From contig JAEPOG010000007.1 of assembly GCA_017643025.1 (NCBI GenBank), positions 1 through 64,000 of the forward strand: a stretch of DNA of 64,000 nucleotides, given 5' to 3'. This DNA is from Rhizobiaceae bacterium (GTDB taxonomy: Bacteria > Pseudomonadota > Alphaproteobacteria > Rhizobiales > Rhizobiaceae). Of this stretch, positions 10,192 to 20,672 are shown one piece after another (within the stretch, counting starts at the first letter, position 1; each line of letters opens with the position of its first letter). Both the position numbers and the translations under genes were made by a program. Below the pieces are notes generated by a model. The model did not search any database. It was not told the origin of the DNA and worked only from the letters and a program-made list of their open reading frames with translations.

Positions 10192-10368
10192 ATTCGCGCC
10201 AATTCCTTGTTGCGATGCAGCATTTTCGACCGAAACGGCCCCCAAGATGCTGTTTTCCCAATATTTCGCAATGCAGAACGCTGTCCGGATCAGCACCGTC
10301 GTCAGGTTGCCCGCAGGCACGGCGGGATGCCCCTGGAGCCTCACCCGATTCCGCGCTGCAACAATATC

Positions 10369-10380
10369 TGTAACGTTGCA
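10369..10380. promoter_or_regulatory. LacI-type operator 3, near the lacI-family gene
   Basis: TGTAACGTTGCA matches operator 1 at 11 of 12 positions and lies 84 nt before the regulator gene. The repeated half-site at both ends of the divergent region supports autoregulation plus control of the transporter operon. Confidence 0.8.
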
Positions 10381-10463
10381 GGTGCTTGTAATTCCCGCCC
10401 AGCGGAGTCAGAAACGACAGCTGGCGCAACGTCAAACCGGAAGATCGAAGGATCGGCGGGGAC

Positions 10464-11567
10464 ATGAACGACAAGGCGAAAAGCGCTGAAAGCGGCAGTT
10501 TGAGGCCGCCCGACGGCCGCCCGACGCTAAAGACGATCGCGTTCATGACCGGGCTCGGCGTGACCACGGTATCGCGCGCGCTGAAGGATGCGCCGGACAT
10601 TTCCGCCGACACGAAGCAGCGCGTCCAACTCGTCGCAAGGCAGGTCGGCTACAGGCCGAACCGGGCCGGGGTGCGCCTGAGAACCGGCAAGACGAACGTG
10701 ATCTCACTGCTGCTCAATACCGACGAGCAGCTGATGGGTTTCATCTCCGATATCATTTACGGCATATCGCAGGAGCTCGCGGGCACGCCGTACCACATCA
10801 TTCTGACGCCCTATTCGGGCCGCAACGACCCGATGGACCCCGTGCGCTATGTCGTAGAGACGCAGTCGGCCGACGGCATCATCATCTCGCGCACCGAACC
10901 ACACGATCAACGGGTCAAATACATGACGGAGCGCGGTTTCCCCTTTGCAACGCACGGCCGCACCAATCTCGGCATCGACCATCCCTGGCACGATTTCGAC
11001 AATCATGCGTTTGCCCGCCTGGCGGTGGGCAGCCTTGCCGCGCGCGGGCGCCGGCGGCTGGCCCTGCTCGCGCCGGAACCGAGCCTGAGCTACCACCAGC
11101 ACATGACGGACGGCTTCGCCGAAGCGGTCGCCGAGGCCGGCTTGAACGAGATTCCGTTCAAGACCGCCTGGGTGGACCAGCCCATCGACGATATCCGCGC
11201 CCGCGTCATGGATTTGCTCAACCGGCCAAACCGGCCTGACGGCATCGTCTGCGGCAGCGGCACTTCGGCGCTCGCCGTCGTCAACGCGATCGAATCCTGC
11301 GGGCTGACGCTCGGTCGGGAAATCGACGTCGCCACCAAGCAGTCGACCAAGCTGGTGCAGATGTTCAGGCCGCAGCTGTTCGTCGTGAACGAAGATTTCC
11401 GGCTGGCCGGGCGCGAACTGGCGCGTGCGTTGCTGGGCAGCATCGCCTCGCGCCCCGTCCGGGATTTGCAAAGCCTGAGCGTGCCGGATTGCGTGGTCGG
11501 CCCCGAGGAAGAGGCTCAGCTATTCATGGCCAAGCCGGCCGAACTCGCTCCGGCCCTGCGGAGCTGA
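10464..11567 (+). CDS. LacI family transcriptional regulator of the sugar operon
   Basis: The 367-aa product has an N-terminal LacI helix-turn-helix (about residues 20-45, GLGVTTVSRALKD) with the hinge region YRPNRAGVRLRTGK, followed by a periplasmic-binding-protein-like sensor domain. It faces the sugar ABC/GH43 operon and should repress it until the sugar or a breakdown product binds. TGTAACGTTRCA sites occur upstream of both genes. The start ATG at 10464 follows GGCGGGGAC. It ends 4 nt from the convergent gnd gene. The inducer is unknown. Confidence 0.92.
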   Translation: MNDKAKSAESGSLRPPDGRPTLKTIAFMTGLGVTTVSRALKDAPDISADTKQRVQLVARQVGYRPNRAGVRLRTGKTNVISLLLNTDEQLMGFISDIIYGISQELAGTPYHIILTPYSGRNDPMDPVRYVVETQSADGIIISRTEPHDQRVKYMTERGFPFATHGRTNLGIDHPWHDFDNHAFARLAVGSLAARGRRRLALLAPEPSLSYHQHMTDGFAEAVAEAGLNEIPFKTAWVDQPIDDIRARVMDLLNRPNRPDGIVCGSGTSALAVVNAIESCGLTLGREIDVATKQSTKLVQMFRPQLFVVNEDFRLAGRELARALLGSIASRPVRDLQSLSVPDCVVGPEEEAQLFMAKPAELAPALRS

Positions 11568-11570
11568 CCG

Positions 11571-13007
11571 CTACTTCTTCTTGCCTGAAACGGAACCAGC
11601 CCAAGGGCCGTGCTTCTCGCCCTTTGTGCCGATCTTCTCAAAGCCATGCGCGCCGAAAAAGTCGCGCTGCGCCTGGATGAGGTTGGCGGTTCCGCGCGCC
11701 TGCCGGTAGCCATCGAAATAGGCGAGCGAGGCCGACAGCGCCGGCGTCGGAAGGCCTTGCAGGGCTGCGCGGCCGACCGTGATGCGCAACGCCGGATGCA
11801 CCGCCGACATGATGTCCACGAATGCGGGCGCCACCATGAGGTTGGCGATCTTGGCCCTGCCTTCGAAGGCCTGGGCAATTTCGCCGAGGAATTGCGAGCG
11901 GATGATGCAGCCGGCCCGCCAGATGCGCGCCACGGTCGCCATCGGCAGGTTCCAGCCATGCTCGGCTGAAGCAGCCTGCATGACGGCGAAACCCTGCGCA
12001 TAGGCGGCGATCTTGCCGGCGAGAAGCGCGCTTTCCAGTTCGGCGACGATGTCGGCCTGCGAGGCGGCGGACGAGGGCTGAGCGGTCGGCGCGTAGAGCT
12101 TGGCTGCGCCCTCGCGCTCCTTCTTCAGGGCGGAGAGGCCGCGCGCAGCGACCGCCGCCTCGATACCGGTGGCGGGCACGCCAAGCATGGCCGCCTCGAT
12201 CACCGACCAGCGGCCGGTGCCCTTCTGGCCGGCTTTGTCCAAGATGACATCGACGACGGGCATGCCACTGTCGGGATCCGAGGCCGCAAGCACGGTCGCG
12301 GTGATTTCGATCAGATAGGAGTTGAGCCGGCCTTCGTTCCAGCGCGCGAAGATGGCCCCGATGTCGGCGGCGCCCAACCCGAGCCCGTCGCGCAGAATGC
12401 CGTAGATCTCGGCGATCATCTGCATGTCGGCATATTCGATGCCGTTGTGGATGGTTTTGACGAAGTGGCCGGCGCCGCCGGTGCCGAGCCAGGCCGCACA
12501 GGCCTCGTCCTCATATTTGGCGGCGATGTCGGTGACGATCTTTTCGATGCGCTGCCAGGCTTCCTTCTCGGCGCCCACCATGATGGACGGTCCGTGCCGC
12601 GCGCCTTCCTCGCCGCCGGACACGCCCATGCCGACAAAGGCGATGCCGCTGTTTTCGAAGTCCTTCGTCCTGCGTTCGGTGTCGTGGAAGTTTGCATTGC
12701 CGGCGTCGATAAGGATGTCGCCCTGCGCAGCCATTGGCCTCAGTACGGCGATCTGCTCGTCAACGGCGTCACCCGCCGGCACCATCATGATGACAGGGCG
12801 GGGCGGGCGGATGGCCCCCATCAGTTCTTCCAGCGTGTCGCAGGCGACAATGTTGTCGGCGAGCGGTCCGGCCTGTTTCACGAAAGCCTTGGTGCGCGCG
12901 CCGGTGCGGTTCCACACCGCGATCCTGTGGCCCTTCTCGGCGATGTTGAGCGCCAGATTGGACCCCATCGTGCCGAGGCCGATCAGGCCGATTTCAGCTT
13001 CGCTCAT
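11571..13007 (-). CDS. gnd: 6-phosphogluconate dehydrogenase, decarboxylating
   Basis: Gnd oxidises and decarboxylates 6-phosphogluconate to ribulose 5-phosphate, making NADPH in the pentose phosphate pathway. The start is the ATG at 13007 (MSEAEIGLIGLGTMG), preceded by GGGGGAG; a longer frame upstream is not used. The 478-aa length is normal. The Rossmann motif GLGTMGSNLALNIAEKG, the substrate-binding signature MGVSGGEEGARHGPSIMVG and the catalytic KTIHNGIEYADMQ segment are all present. It stands alone and converges on the LacI gene. Pentose entry from the neighbouring sugar operon would meet this pathway. Confidence 0.96.
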   Translation of the reverse strand: MSEAEIGLIGLGTMGSNLALNIAEKGHRIAVWNRTGARTKAFVKQAGPLADNIVACDTLEELMGAIRPPRPVIMMVPAGDAVDEQIAVLRPMAAQGDILIDAGNANFHDTERRTKDFENSGIAFVGMGVSGGEEGARHGPSIMVGAEKEAWQRIEKIVTDIAAKYEDEACAAWLGTGGAGHFVKTIHNGIEYADMQMIAEIYGILRDGLGLGAADIGAIFARWNEGRLNSYLIEITATVLAASDPDSGMPVVDVILDKAGQKGTGRWSVIEAAMLGVPATGIEAAVAARGLSALKKEREGAAKLYAPTAQPSSAASQADIVAELESALLAGKIAAYAQGFAVMQAASAEHGWNLPMATVARIWRAGCIIRSQFLGEIAQAFEGRAKIANLMVAPAFVDIMSAVHPALRITVGRAALQGLPTPALSASLAYFDGYRQARGTANLIQAQRDFFGAHGFEKIGTKGEKHGPWAGSVSGKKK

Positions 13008-13174
13008 CGTGCTCCCCCTCGCCGGAAGCGAAATGCCGCCCGACCCTCGGGAATGATGGACGAGCGTTGCAAGAGGCGTCAAGGCGCGCGCCCGCTTGGC
13101 TTGACCCTTGATGTCCGCGGTTGCTAGCAGCGGGCGCGGCTTGCCGTGAAACGAACGCCACCCAGGAACCTCGC

Positions 13175-14164
13175 GTGAAGAAGCTTCTCCGTACACTTGT
13201 CGCCGTGCCTGTCGTGGCAGCAATCGTTCTGGCCGTGCTGATCGCGTGGCCGCTTGCCGACAAGCCCGAGCCGCTGGGCGCGATCTCGGAACCGTTCGCC
13301 GATGTCGACTACAGCACGATGCCCGAAGCAGCCTTCGCGGAAGCGCGCGACGGCGTGGGCATCGCATATCGACGCTACGACGCCGACAATCCCCGGGCGG
13401 CAGCGCTGCTGCTCCACGGATCGTCGGCGAACGGCCGGAGCATGCATCCGCTGGCGAGCGCACTGGCGGAGCGCGGGGTCACGGCCTATGCGATCGATAT
13501 CAGGGGCCACGGCGACACCGGTGCGCGCGGCGATGCCAGTCATGCCCGGCAGCCGGCGGAAGATGTAGAGGACTTCATAGCCTTCATGCGCGAAGAAGAC
13601 CCGCGCCTACCGATCAGCCTTGTCGGCTTCTCGTCGGGCGGCGGGCTGGCGCTCAACGCTGCGGGGCAGGGAAATGCCCCCGGTATCGCCAAGCTGATCC
13701 TCGTTTCACCTATGCTGGGCGTCAACGCCGCGCCTTCGCGCGCGGACAATCCCAATGCCGCCGAGCGGCAATGGGCCTATCCGGACATTCCCCGCATCAT
13801 CGGGCTGTCGATCCTCAACGGCTTCGGTCTGCATTTCCTCGACGATTTGCCGGTCATCGTGTTCGCCGCCGGCGACAGTCCGGAGCTGACGCCTGTCTAT
13901 TCGCATCGGCTGCTGCTTGGCATGAACCCGCAGGACGCCGATGCTCTCCTAAGAGCAGTTGATGCGCCGGTGACGCTTCTTGCCGGAGACAAGGACGAGG
14001 TGTTCGCCGCGCACACCTATGAAGAGACGGTGCATGCCGTGCGCCCGCAAGCGGACGTGACTCTGCTGCCGGGAATCGGCCATGTGGCCATGACGCTTGA
14101 GCCTGTGGCACTCGAGGCGATCGCGGCGGCGATCCCGCGCAACGAGGAACTGGCGGCGCGCTAG
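13175..14164 (+). CDS. Membrane-anchored alpha/beta hydrolase
   Basis: The preferred start is the GTG at 13175 ([11 protein letters not shown]), 8 nt after AGGA; the frame is also open back to 13121. The 329-aa product has one N-terminal hydrophobic segment (about residues 5-25) that may anchor it in the membrane with the domain outside. The alpha/beta hydrolase core shows an LLLHGSS oxyanion strand, the nucleophile elbow GFSSG (S153), a likely acid in AGDKDEVF and the histidine in GIGHVAMT. It resembles serine-aminopeptidase-S33/monoacylglycerol-lipase-like hydrolases. Its substrate is unknown. Its stop codon overlaps the end of the convergent mur gene by 4 nt. Confidence 0.85.
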   Translation: MKKLLRTLVAVPVVAAIVLAVLIAWPLADKPEPLGAISEPFADVDYSTMPEAAFAEARDGVGIAYRRYDADNPRAAALLLHGSSANGRSMHPLASALAERGVTAYAIDIRGHGDTGARGDASHARQPAEDVEDFIAFMREEDPRLPISLVGFSSGGGLALNAAGQGNAPGIAKLILVSPMLGVNAAPSRADNPNAAERQWAYPDIPRIIGLSILNGFGLHFLDDLPVIVFAAGDSPELTPVYSHRLLLGMNPQDADALLRAVDAPVTLLAGDKDEVFAAHTYEETVHAVRPQADVTLLPGIGHVAMTLEPVALEAIAAAIPRNEELAAR

Positions 14165-14595
14165 CCTCGGCGCTTCTTGCGCCGCCCGTACAGCTCCAGC
14201 CTGTGATGCACGATCTCGTAGCCGAGTTCGCGCGCGATCTCGTCCTGCAGTTCCTCGATGCGGCGCGAATGAAACTCGATCACATCGCCGGTATCGAGAT
14301 CGATCAGGTGGTCGTGGTGCTCGCCCGAGGCCTGCTCGAAGCGGGCTGGGCCGCCCTCGAAGGCGTGGCGGTGGATGGCGCCCATACCCTCCAGAAGCTT
14401 CATGGTGCGGTAAACCGTCGATAGCGAGATCGACTTGTCGATGGCGCTGGCGCGCTGGAAAATCTCCATCGCGTCGGGGTGGTCCTCGCAGCCCGCCAGT
14501 ATGTCCAGGATGACCCGGCGCGGCCGCGTGATGCGAATGCCGGCGCGGCGCATTTCGCGCTCGTAATCCGGCTTTTTCGGCGTGCCCTGATTCAT
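14161..14595 (-). CDS. mur: Fur family regulator, probable manganese uptake regulator Mur
   Basis: The 144-aa product begins [15 protein letters not shown] at the ATG at 14595; a longer frame reaches 14697 but runs through the Mur-box region, so I reject it. It has the Fur winged helix ([14 protein letters not shown]) and the metal-binding HHDHLI and IEFHS segments of the rhizobial Fur/Mur group, and lacks the CXXC structural zinc pairs. In rhizobia and Agrobacterium, Mur senses manganese and represses sitABCD (established). Here it faces sitABCD across a TTGCAAA-N3-TTTGCAA palindrome. A role as an iron-responsive Fur is possible, but the target argues for manganese. Confidence 0.85.
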   Translation of the reverse strand: MNQGTPKKPDYEREMRRAGIRITRPRRVILDILAGCEDHPDAMEIFQRASAIDKSISLSTVYRTMKLLEGMGAIHRHAFEGGPARFEQASGEHHDHLIDLDTGDVIEFHSRRIEELQDEIARELGYEIVHHRLELYGRRKKRRG

Positions 14596-14668
14596 GCGCG
14601 GACTATGGTCCAGTTGACACCTAGTTGCAAAAATTTTCGGCCTACCATCCAACTCGGATTCAGTCTTA

Positions 14669-14690
14669 TTGCAAACGATTTGCAATTGCA
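14669..14690. promoter_or_regulatory. Mur box (manganese-responsive operator)
   Basis: A 17-bp palindrome TTGCAAACGATTTGCAA (14669-14685) is followed by an overlapping TGCAATTGCA palindrome ending at 14690. It lies between mur and sitA and abuts the sitA -35 element. The TGCAA-rich form fits Mur-responsive sequences and differs from rhizobial Zur boxes. Confidence 0.82.
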
Positions 14691-14719
14691 TTGACATAAC
14701 GCTGGAACCGTTCTAATGT
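14691..14719 (+). promoter_or_regulatory. sitABCD promoter (sigma-70 type)
   Basis: TTGACA (14691-14696) and TAATGT (14714-14719) are separated by exactly 17 nt, and the Mur box ends directly at the -35. The sitA ATG is 38 nt after the -10, so the leader is short. Confidence 0.78.
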
Positions 14720-14757
14720 TGGCCACTATCCGACAGTGCGACCAATCCGGAGTTCCC

Positions 14758-15648
14758 ATGCGCGCACTCATTCGGGCCGCGCTCGCAGCGGCCATTTTCA
14801 CGGCAGCGGCCGGCGCAGCTCAGGCCGCGGACAAGCTGAAAGTCGTGACGACCTTCACGGTCATCGCCGACATCGCCCGCAACGTCGCCGGCGACGCCGC
14901 AACCGTCGAATCCATCACCAAGCCGAACGCCGAGATCCACAATTACCAGCCGACGCCCGGCGACATCCTGCGCGCCCGCGACGCCGACCTGATCCTGTGG
15001 AACGGGCTCAATCTCGAACAGTGGTTCGAGCGCTTCCTGCTCAATCTCGGCGATGTGCCCGGCGTCGTGGTCAGCGAGGGCGTCGAGCCCATGGGCATCG
15101 CCGAGGGCCCCTATACCGGCAAGCCCAACCCGCATGCTTGGATGTCACCGACCGACGTCGCGATCTATGTCGATAATATCCGCAAGGCGATGTCCGAGCA
15201 TGACCCCGACAATGCGGAAGTCTACAAGCAGAACGCCGACGCCTATCTGGCGGAGATTGCGGCGCTGGTGGACCCGTTGCGCGAGGCGCTGGACACAATT
15301 CCCGCCGAGAAGCGCTGGCTGGTGACGAGCGAAGGCGCATTCAGCTACCTGGCGCGCGACTTCGGCCTGCGCGAACTCTATCTGTGGCCGATCAACGCAG
15401 ACAGCCAGGGCACGCCGCAGCAGGTGCGCAAGGTGATCGACGCGGTGCGCGAACACAACATTCCGGTTGTCTTTTCGGAAAGCACCGTTTCCGACAAGCC
15501 GGCGCAGCAGGTCGCCCGCGAAACCGGCGCGCGTTACGGCGGCGTGCTCTACGTGGACTCGCTGTCCGACCCCGACGGCCCGGTGCCGACTTATCTCGAC
15601 CTGCTGAAGGTGACGACCGAGACAATCGTCACGGGCCTGACCGAATGA
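14758..15648 (+). CDS. sitA: Manganese/iron ABC transporter substrate-binding protein
   Basis: SitA captures Mn(II) or Fe(II) in the periplasm. The ATG at 14758 follows CCGGAG; upstream in-frame codons lie in the promoter and are not used. The 296-aa precursor has a signal peptide ending near AQAAD (residue ~23). The metal ligands expected for cluster A-I proteins are present: H61 (EIHNYQ), H126 (NPHAWMS), E192 (TSEGAFSY) and D267 (YVDSLS). The His2-Glu-Asp set and the absence of a His-rich loop favour manganese/iron over zinc (ZnuA). The gene overlaps sitB by ATGA. Confidence 0.93.
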   Translation: MRALIRAALAAAIFTAAAGAAQAADKLKVVTTFTVIADIARNVAGDAATVESITKPNAEIHNYQPTPGDILRARDADLILWNGLNLEQWFERFLLNLGDVPGVVVSEGVEPMGIAEGPYTGKPNPHAWMSPTDVAIYVDNIRKAMSEHDPDNAEVYKQNADAYLAEIAALVDPLREALDTIPAEKRWLVTSEGAFSYLARDFGLRELYLWPINADSQGTPQQVRKVIDAVREHNIPVVFSESTVSDKPAQQVARETGARYGGVLYVDSLSDPDGPVPTYLDLLKVTTETIVTGLTE

Positions 15649-16574
15649 ACCTCCAGCCGCACATATCGGAGTTCAATCCGGCAAGGGACGGCGGGCACGA
15701 AGGGCTCGCCGTTTCCGGCGCAACCGTCACCTACCGCAACGGGACGACGGCGCTGGTCGACGCCAGCTTCGCCATTCCCGCTGGCACGATCGCGGCACTT
15801 GTCGGCGTCAACGGCTCTGGCAAGTCGACACTGTTCAAGGCGATCATGGGTTTCGTGCCGCTGGCGCGCGGCACCGTCTCGATCTTCGGCGAGCCGGCGG
15901 GCCGGGCGCTGAAGCGCAACATCGTCGCCTATGTGCCGCAGGCCGAGGAAGTCGACTGGAACTTCCCGGTGCTGGTCGAGGACGTGGTGATGATGGGCCG
16001 CTACGGCCACATGAATTTGCTGCGCATCCCCAGCCAGCGCGACCGTGAACTTGTCAGCCAGGCACTGGAACGCGTCGGCATGAGCGATTACCGCAAGCGC
16101 CAGATCGGCGAACTCTCCGGCGGACAGAAGAAGCGCGTCTTCCTCGCCCGCGCGCTGGCGCAGGAAGGGCAGGTGATCCTGCTGGACGAACCCTTCACCG
16201 GCGTCGACGTGAAGACCGAGGAGGCGATCATCACGCTCCTGATGGCGCTGCGCGACGAGGGCCGCGTGATGCTGGTCTCGACCCATAATCTCGGCAGCGT
16301 GCCGCGTTTCTGCGACCGCGCCATCCTGATCAACCGCACGGTGCTGGCGGCTGGCCGAACCGAGGACGTGTTCACCCAGACCAATCTGCGCAAGGCGTTC
16401 GGCGGCGTGCTGCGCCGGCATGTGCTGGGCGGGGCCGACCTGCACGAGGATGCCGAGACCGACACGCGCAGCGTGACGGTGCTGACCGACGACGAGCGGC
16501 CTTTCGTCATCTATGGCGACAAGGCGCAATCCAACGCGTCGAAGCCCGAGGACCGACCGGGCGGCAAGTCTTGA
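15645..16574 (+). CDS. sitB: Manganese/iron ABC transporter ATP-binding protein
   Basis: The 309-aa ATPase energises the SitCD channel. The start ATG at 15645 overlaps the sitA stop (ATGA), so translation is probably coupled. Walker A (GVNGSGKST), signature LSGGQKKRV and Walker B (VILLDEP) are intact. A ~20-residue N-terminal lead precedes the ABC fold, and a ~40-residue acidic tail after the H-loop is longer than in minimal family members. Its own stop overlaps the TTG start of sitC. Confidence 0.93.
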   Translation: MNLQPHISEFNPARDGGHEGLAVSGATVTYRNGTTALVDASFAIPAGTIAALVGVNGSGKSTLFKAIMGFVPLARGTVSIFGEPAGRALKRNIVAYVPQAEEVDWNFPVLVEDVVMMGRYGHMNLLRIPSQRDRELVSQALERVGMSDYRKRQIGELSGGQKKRVFLARALAQEGQVILLDEPFTGVDVKTEEAIITLLMALRDEGRVMLVSTHNLGSVPRFCDRAILINRTVLAAGRTEDVFTQTNLRKAFGGVLRRHVLGGADLHEDAETDTRSVTVLTDDERPFVIYGDKAQSNASKPEDRPGGKS

Positions 16575-17431
16575 TCGAAACAGCGCTCGAACCGTTCGGT
16601 TATGGCTACATGGTCAATGCCATGTGGGTGTCGGCGCTTGTCGGCGGGGTCTGCGCCTTCCTGTCAGCCTATCTGATGCTCAAGGGCTGGTCCCTGATCG
16701 GCGATGCGCTGAGCCACGCCATCGTGCCGGGCGTCGCCGGCGCCTACATGCTCGGGCTGCCCTTCTCGCTTGGCGCCTTCCTCTCCGGCGGGCTGGCGGC
16801 AGGGGCTATGCTGTTTCTCAACCAGCGTACACGGCTGCGCGAAGACGCCATCATCGGGCTGATCTTCACCTCCTTCTTCGGCCTCGGCCTGTTCATGGTG
16901 TCGCTGTCGCCGGCTTCGGTGAACATCCAGACCATCGTGCTCGGCAATATTCTCGCCATCACCCCGGCCGACACGCTGCAGCTCGTCATCATCTCCGTCG
17001 TGACGCTGACCGTGCTGACGCTGAAGTGGAAGGACCTTATGGTCGCCTTCTTCGACGAAAACCACGCGCGCTCGATCGGCCTCAAGCCCGGTCTGCTGCG
17101 CGCCGTGTTCTTCACGCTGCTGGCGGCATCCACCGTGGCAGCCTTGCAGACGGTCGGCGCGTTCCTGGTCATCGCGATGGTGGTGACGCCGGGCGCCACG
17201 GCCTATCTGCTCACCGACCGCTTCCCCCGGCTGATCGTGCTCAGTGTCGCCATCGGCGCGCTCACCAGCTTCACCGGCGCCTATGCCAGCTATTTCATCG
17301 ACGGCGCGACCGGCGGCATCATCGTCGTGCTGCAGACGCTGATCTTTCTTGCCGCCTTCTTCCTGGCGCCTAAACACGGACTGCTGGCGGCGCGGCGGCG
17401 AGCGCGGGTCGCATTGGAGGCCGGCGCATGA
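16571..17431 (+). CDS. sitC: Manganese/iron ABC transporter permease
   Basis: This 286-aa ABC-3-type permease has about eight hydrophobic segments and the conserved [19 protein letters not shown] and [20 protein letters not shown] regions. The start appears to be a TTG at 16571 that overlaps the sitB stop (TTGA); no ATG in a suitable position was seen. It pairs with SitD in the inner membrane and overlaps it by ATGA. Regulation should follow the Mur box upstream of sitA. Confidence 0.91.
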   Translation: MIETALEPFGYGYMVNAMWVSALVGGVCAFLSAYLMLKGWSLIGDALSHAIVPGVAGAYMLGLPFSLGAFLSGGLAAGAMLFLNQRTRLREDAIIGLIFTSFFGLGLFMVSLSPASVNIQTIVLGNILAITPADTLQLVIISVVTLTVLTLKWKDLMVAFFDENHARSIGLKPGLLRAVFFTLLAASTVAALQTVGAFLVIAMVVTPGATAYLLTDRFPRLIVLSVAIGALTSFTGAYASYFIDGATGGIIVVLQTLIFLAAFFLAPKHGLLAARRRARVALEAGA

Positions 17432-18251
17432 TCGAGCTGCTGATCCTGCCCTTCCAGCTTCCCTTCATGCAGAAGGCGTTTCTGATCGCCGTTCTGGCGG
17501 CGCTACCGATGGGTCTGCTGTCGCCCTTCCTGGTGCTTAGAGGCTGGTCGCTGATGGGCGACGCCATCAGCCACGCGGTGCTGCCGGGTATCGTGCTCGC
17601 CTATGTGATCGGCCTGCCGCTGGCGATCGGCGCGTTCACCGCCGGCATGATCTGCGCGCTGGCCACCGGCTATCTGAAGGAGAACAGCCGGGTGAAAGAA
17701 GACACGGTCATGGGCGTCGTCTTCTCCGGAATGTTCGGGCTGGGCATCGTTCTCTACATCGCCATCCAGACCGAGGTGCATCTCGACCACATCTTGTTCG
17801 GCGACATGCTGGGCGTGTTCTGGCGCGACATCATCGACAGCGCCGTCATCGCGCTGCTGGTGCTGGCGACGGTGGGGCTGATGCGGCGCGACCTAATGGC
17901 CTACACATTCGACGCACAGCACGCCCGCGCCATCGGACTGCCGGTGCGTCTGCTGCACTACGGTCTGCTGGCGCTGATCTCGCTCACCATCGTCGGGGCG
18001 CTGAAGGCCGTCGGCATCATCCTCGCCATTGCCCTGCTGATTTCGCCCGGCGCCATCGCGTTCCTGCTGGTGCGCGATTTCGAACGCATGCTGGTGGTGT
18101 CGATCCTGATCGCGGTCGGCTCGGCGCTCGCCGGCGTCTATGCAAGCTTCTTTATCGACAGCGCTCCGGCGCCGACCATCGTGCTCCTGATGAGCCTGCA
18201 ATTCGTCGCCGCATTCGGCTGGTCGCAATGGAAGCTGCGGCAGGCGGCCCG

Positions 18252-18270
<19 letters not shown>
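17428..18270 (+). CDS. sitD: Manganese/iron ABC transporter permease
   Basis: The 280-aa second ABC-3 permease has about eight hydrophobic segments with SLMGDAISHAVLPGIVLAY and GIILAIALLISPGAIAFLLV, parallel to SitC. It is translationally coupled to sitC by ATGA. Its last 19 nt overlap the end of the convergent livF-type gene at 18252-18270, so the two operons terminate into each other with no space for an intrinsic terminator between them. Confidence 0.91.
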
Positions 18271-18951
<681 letters not shown>

Positions 18952-18959
<8 letters not shown>

Positions 18960-19704
18960 CGGCCGGCGCTCCGAGATAGGCTTCCTGCACCGCGCGGTCG
19001 GCGCGAATGGCTTCGGGCGTTCCCTCGGCGATGATGCGGCCCCGATCCATGACGGTGATCGTCTCAGCCAACGCCATCACCACCGGCATGTTGTGCTCGA
19101 TCAGAAGGACCGTCGCCTCCCTCCCGATGTCGCGCACCAGTTCGATAAACCCTTCGATCTCGGTGTCGGACAGCCCTTGAGTCGGTTCGTCAAGAACGAG
19201 CAGGCGCGGCTCCAACGCCAGACCCATGGCGACCTCGAGCAGGCGTTGATGGCCATAGGCGAGATTGCCGGCCGTTTTAGACGCGTAATTTTGCAGGTCG
19301 ACGCGCTCGAGCGCGGACAGCGACGCGTCCTGCAGTTCGGCTGCGGAATAGCGCTGGCCGGCGCGGCCGACATGGCGGCGCATCGCCGCCAGCGTCACGT
19401 TTTCCTCCACCGTCAGATTGGCGAAGATGGACGTGATCTGGAAGGTGTAGGCGATGCCGACCATGACGCGGCGGTCGGCGGGCATCGAAGTAATATCCGC
19501 ACCGTCGAACAGGATCGACCCGGAACTCGGCGCGACGCGGCCGCAGATCATCCCGACGAAGGTGGTCTTGCCCGCGCCGTTCGGCCCGATGATGGCGCGG
19601 ATCTCGCCTTCGGGCAGCGTGAAATCGACGCCGTCGACCGCCTGCAGGCCGCCAAAGCGGCGCGAAAGGCCTCGCGTTTCGACCAACGCCGTCACGGCAG
19701 CCAC
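18952..19704 (-). CDS. Branched-chain-type ABC transporter ATP-binding protein (LivG-like)
   Basis: The 250-aa ATPase starts with a GTG (19704), overlapping the permease gene by 13 nt. Walker A (GPNGAGKTT), the variant signature LAYGHQRLLEV and Walker B (LLVLDEP) are seen, with the RRFGGLQAVDGVDF opening typical of LivG. The C-terminal EGTPEAIRAD...VQEAYLG tail is also typical. It forms a heterodimer with the LivF-type ATPase. There is no sign of degeneration. Confidence 0.92.
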
Positions 19705-20672
19705 CTCACCCAGCGGTCGCGCACCGAGCCGAGCAGCCCTTTCGGGAAGAACAGGATCAGGAGCACGAGCGCCACGCCGACTATGCCGAGATAGGAGACG
19801 TCCCAGTCGGGAAAGCGGCTGTTGAGCAGGTCGTTGGAGAGGTCGACCAGATAGAACATCAGGATCGTGCCTAGCAGGGGGCCGAGGGTCGTGGCGGCAC
19901 CGCCCACCAGCACCCAGAGCAGCGGCAGGATCGAGTACTGCACGGCGGCGAAGCTGGAGCCGAAATAGCCGAAGAGCAGCACATAGGCAGCACCCGACGC
20001 GGCGCAGATGACACCGGAAGCAATCGTCGCGCCGAGCTTGTTGCGGAACGTGTCGTAACCCAGCATGCGGGTCCGCTCCTCGTTCTCGCGGATCGCTACG
20101 AGCACGCGGCCGAAGGGTGCGCGCACCAGCGCCAGCGTGACGAACAGCGCGATGGTGAAGAGGACCAGCGCCGCGAAATAGCGCGTTGTCGGATCGGTGA
20201 GGTCGAGCGGGCCGAGCACGCGGGCAGCCTGTGGCAGCGTCAGCCCCTCCTCGCCGCGCGTCCAGTCGGTGAAATAGAGCGTGAACAGGTAGGCGACCTG
20301 CCCGAACATCATGGTCACGATCAGGAAGGCGACGCCGGTGGTGCGCAGGGCCAGGAAACCGACCGCCGCCGACAGGACGAGTCCGCCCGCCAGCCCAGCT
20401 CCGAACGCCGCCGGCACGCTCCAGTCGAGATGGTAGACCGACAGCCCCGCGCCGTAGAGGCCGGCGGAGAAGAACATCGCGTGGCCGAGGCTGAGCAGGC
20501 CCGTATAGCCGAACAGCAGATTGTAGCCCATGGCGAAGACGGCGAGCACGAGGATGCGCGCCATGATGCCGTGGTGATAGGCGGGCAGGACGAATTGCAG
20601 CACGAACAGCACCGCGATGACGGCCAGATGCAGCGCCAGCGCGCGCCGGTCGATGGCAGCGAATGCGTTCAC
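19692..20672 (-). CDS. Branched-chain-type ABC transporter permease (LivM-like)
   Basis: I start the gene at the GTG at 20672 (VNAFAAIDRRALALH), which overlaps the LivH-type stop as GTGA; the open frame upstream (to 21071) lies inside livH and is a shadow. The 326-aa product has about nine hydrophobic segments and the LivM signature region with LGHAMFFSAGLYGAG and the IRENEERTRMLGYD loop. It forms the pore with the LivH-like protein. Confidence 0.91.
   Translation of the reverse strand: MNAFAAIDRRALALHLAVIAVLFVLQFVLPAYHHGIMARILVLAVFAMGYNLLFGYTGLLSLGHAMFFSAGLYGAGLSVYHLDWSVPAAFGAGLAGGLVLSAAVGFLALRTTGVAFLIVTMMFGQVAYLFTLYFTDWTRGEEGLTLPQAARVLGPLDLTDPTTRYFAALVLFTIALFVTLALVRAPFGRVLVAIRENEERTRMLGYDTFRNKLGATIASGVICAASGAAYVLLFGYFGSSFAAVQYSILPLLWVLVGGAATTLGPLLGTILMFYLVDLSNDLLNSRFPDWDVSYLGIVGVALVLLILFFPKGLLGSVRDRWVRWLP

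Larger units (their letters stand above)
10052..10463. other. Divergent regulatory region, sugar operon / LacI gene (about 410 nt)
   Basis: No gene is visible. The stretch holds three 12-bp, CG-centred palindromes (listed separately), an A/T-rich tract at 10140-10162, and presumably the two divergent promoters. The spacing between operators (about 110 and 189 bp centre to centre) would allow DNA looping by a LacI tetramer or by two dimers. Confidence 0.7.

Noticed and set aside
14596..14697. N-terminal extension of Mur to 14697
   Set aside because: It would run through the Mur box and the divergent promoter region, and the added residues do not look like a Fur N-terminus.
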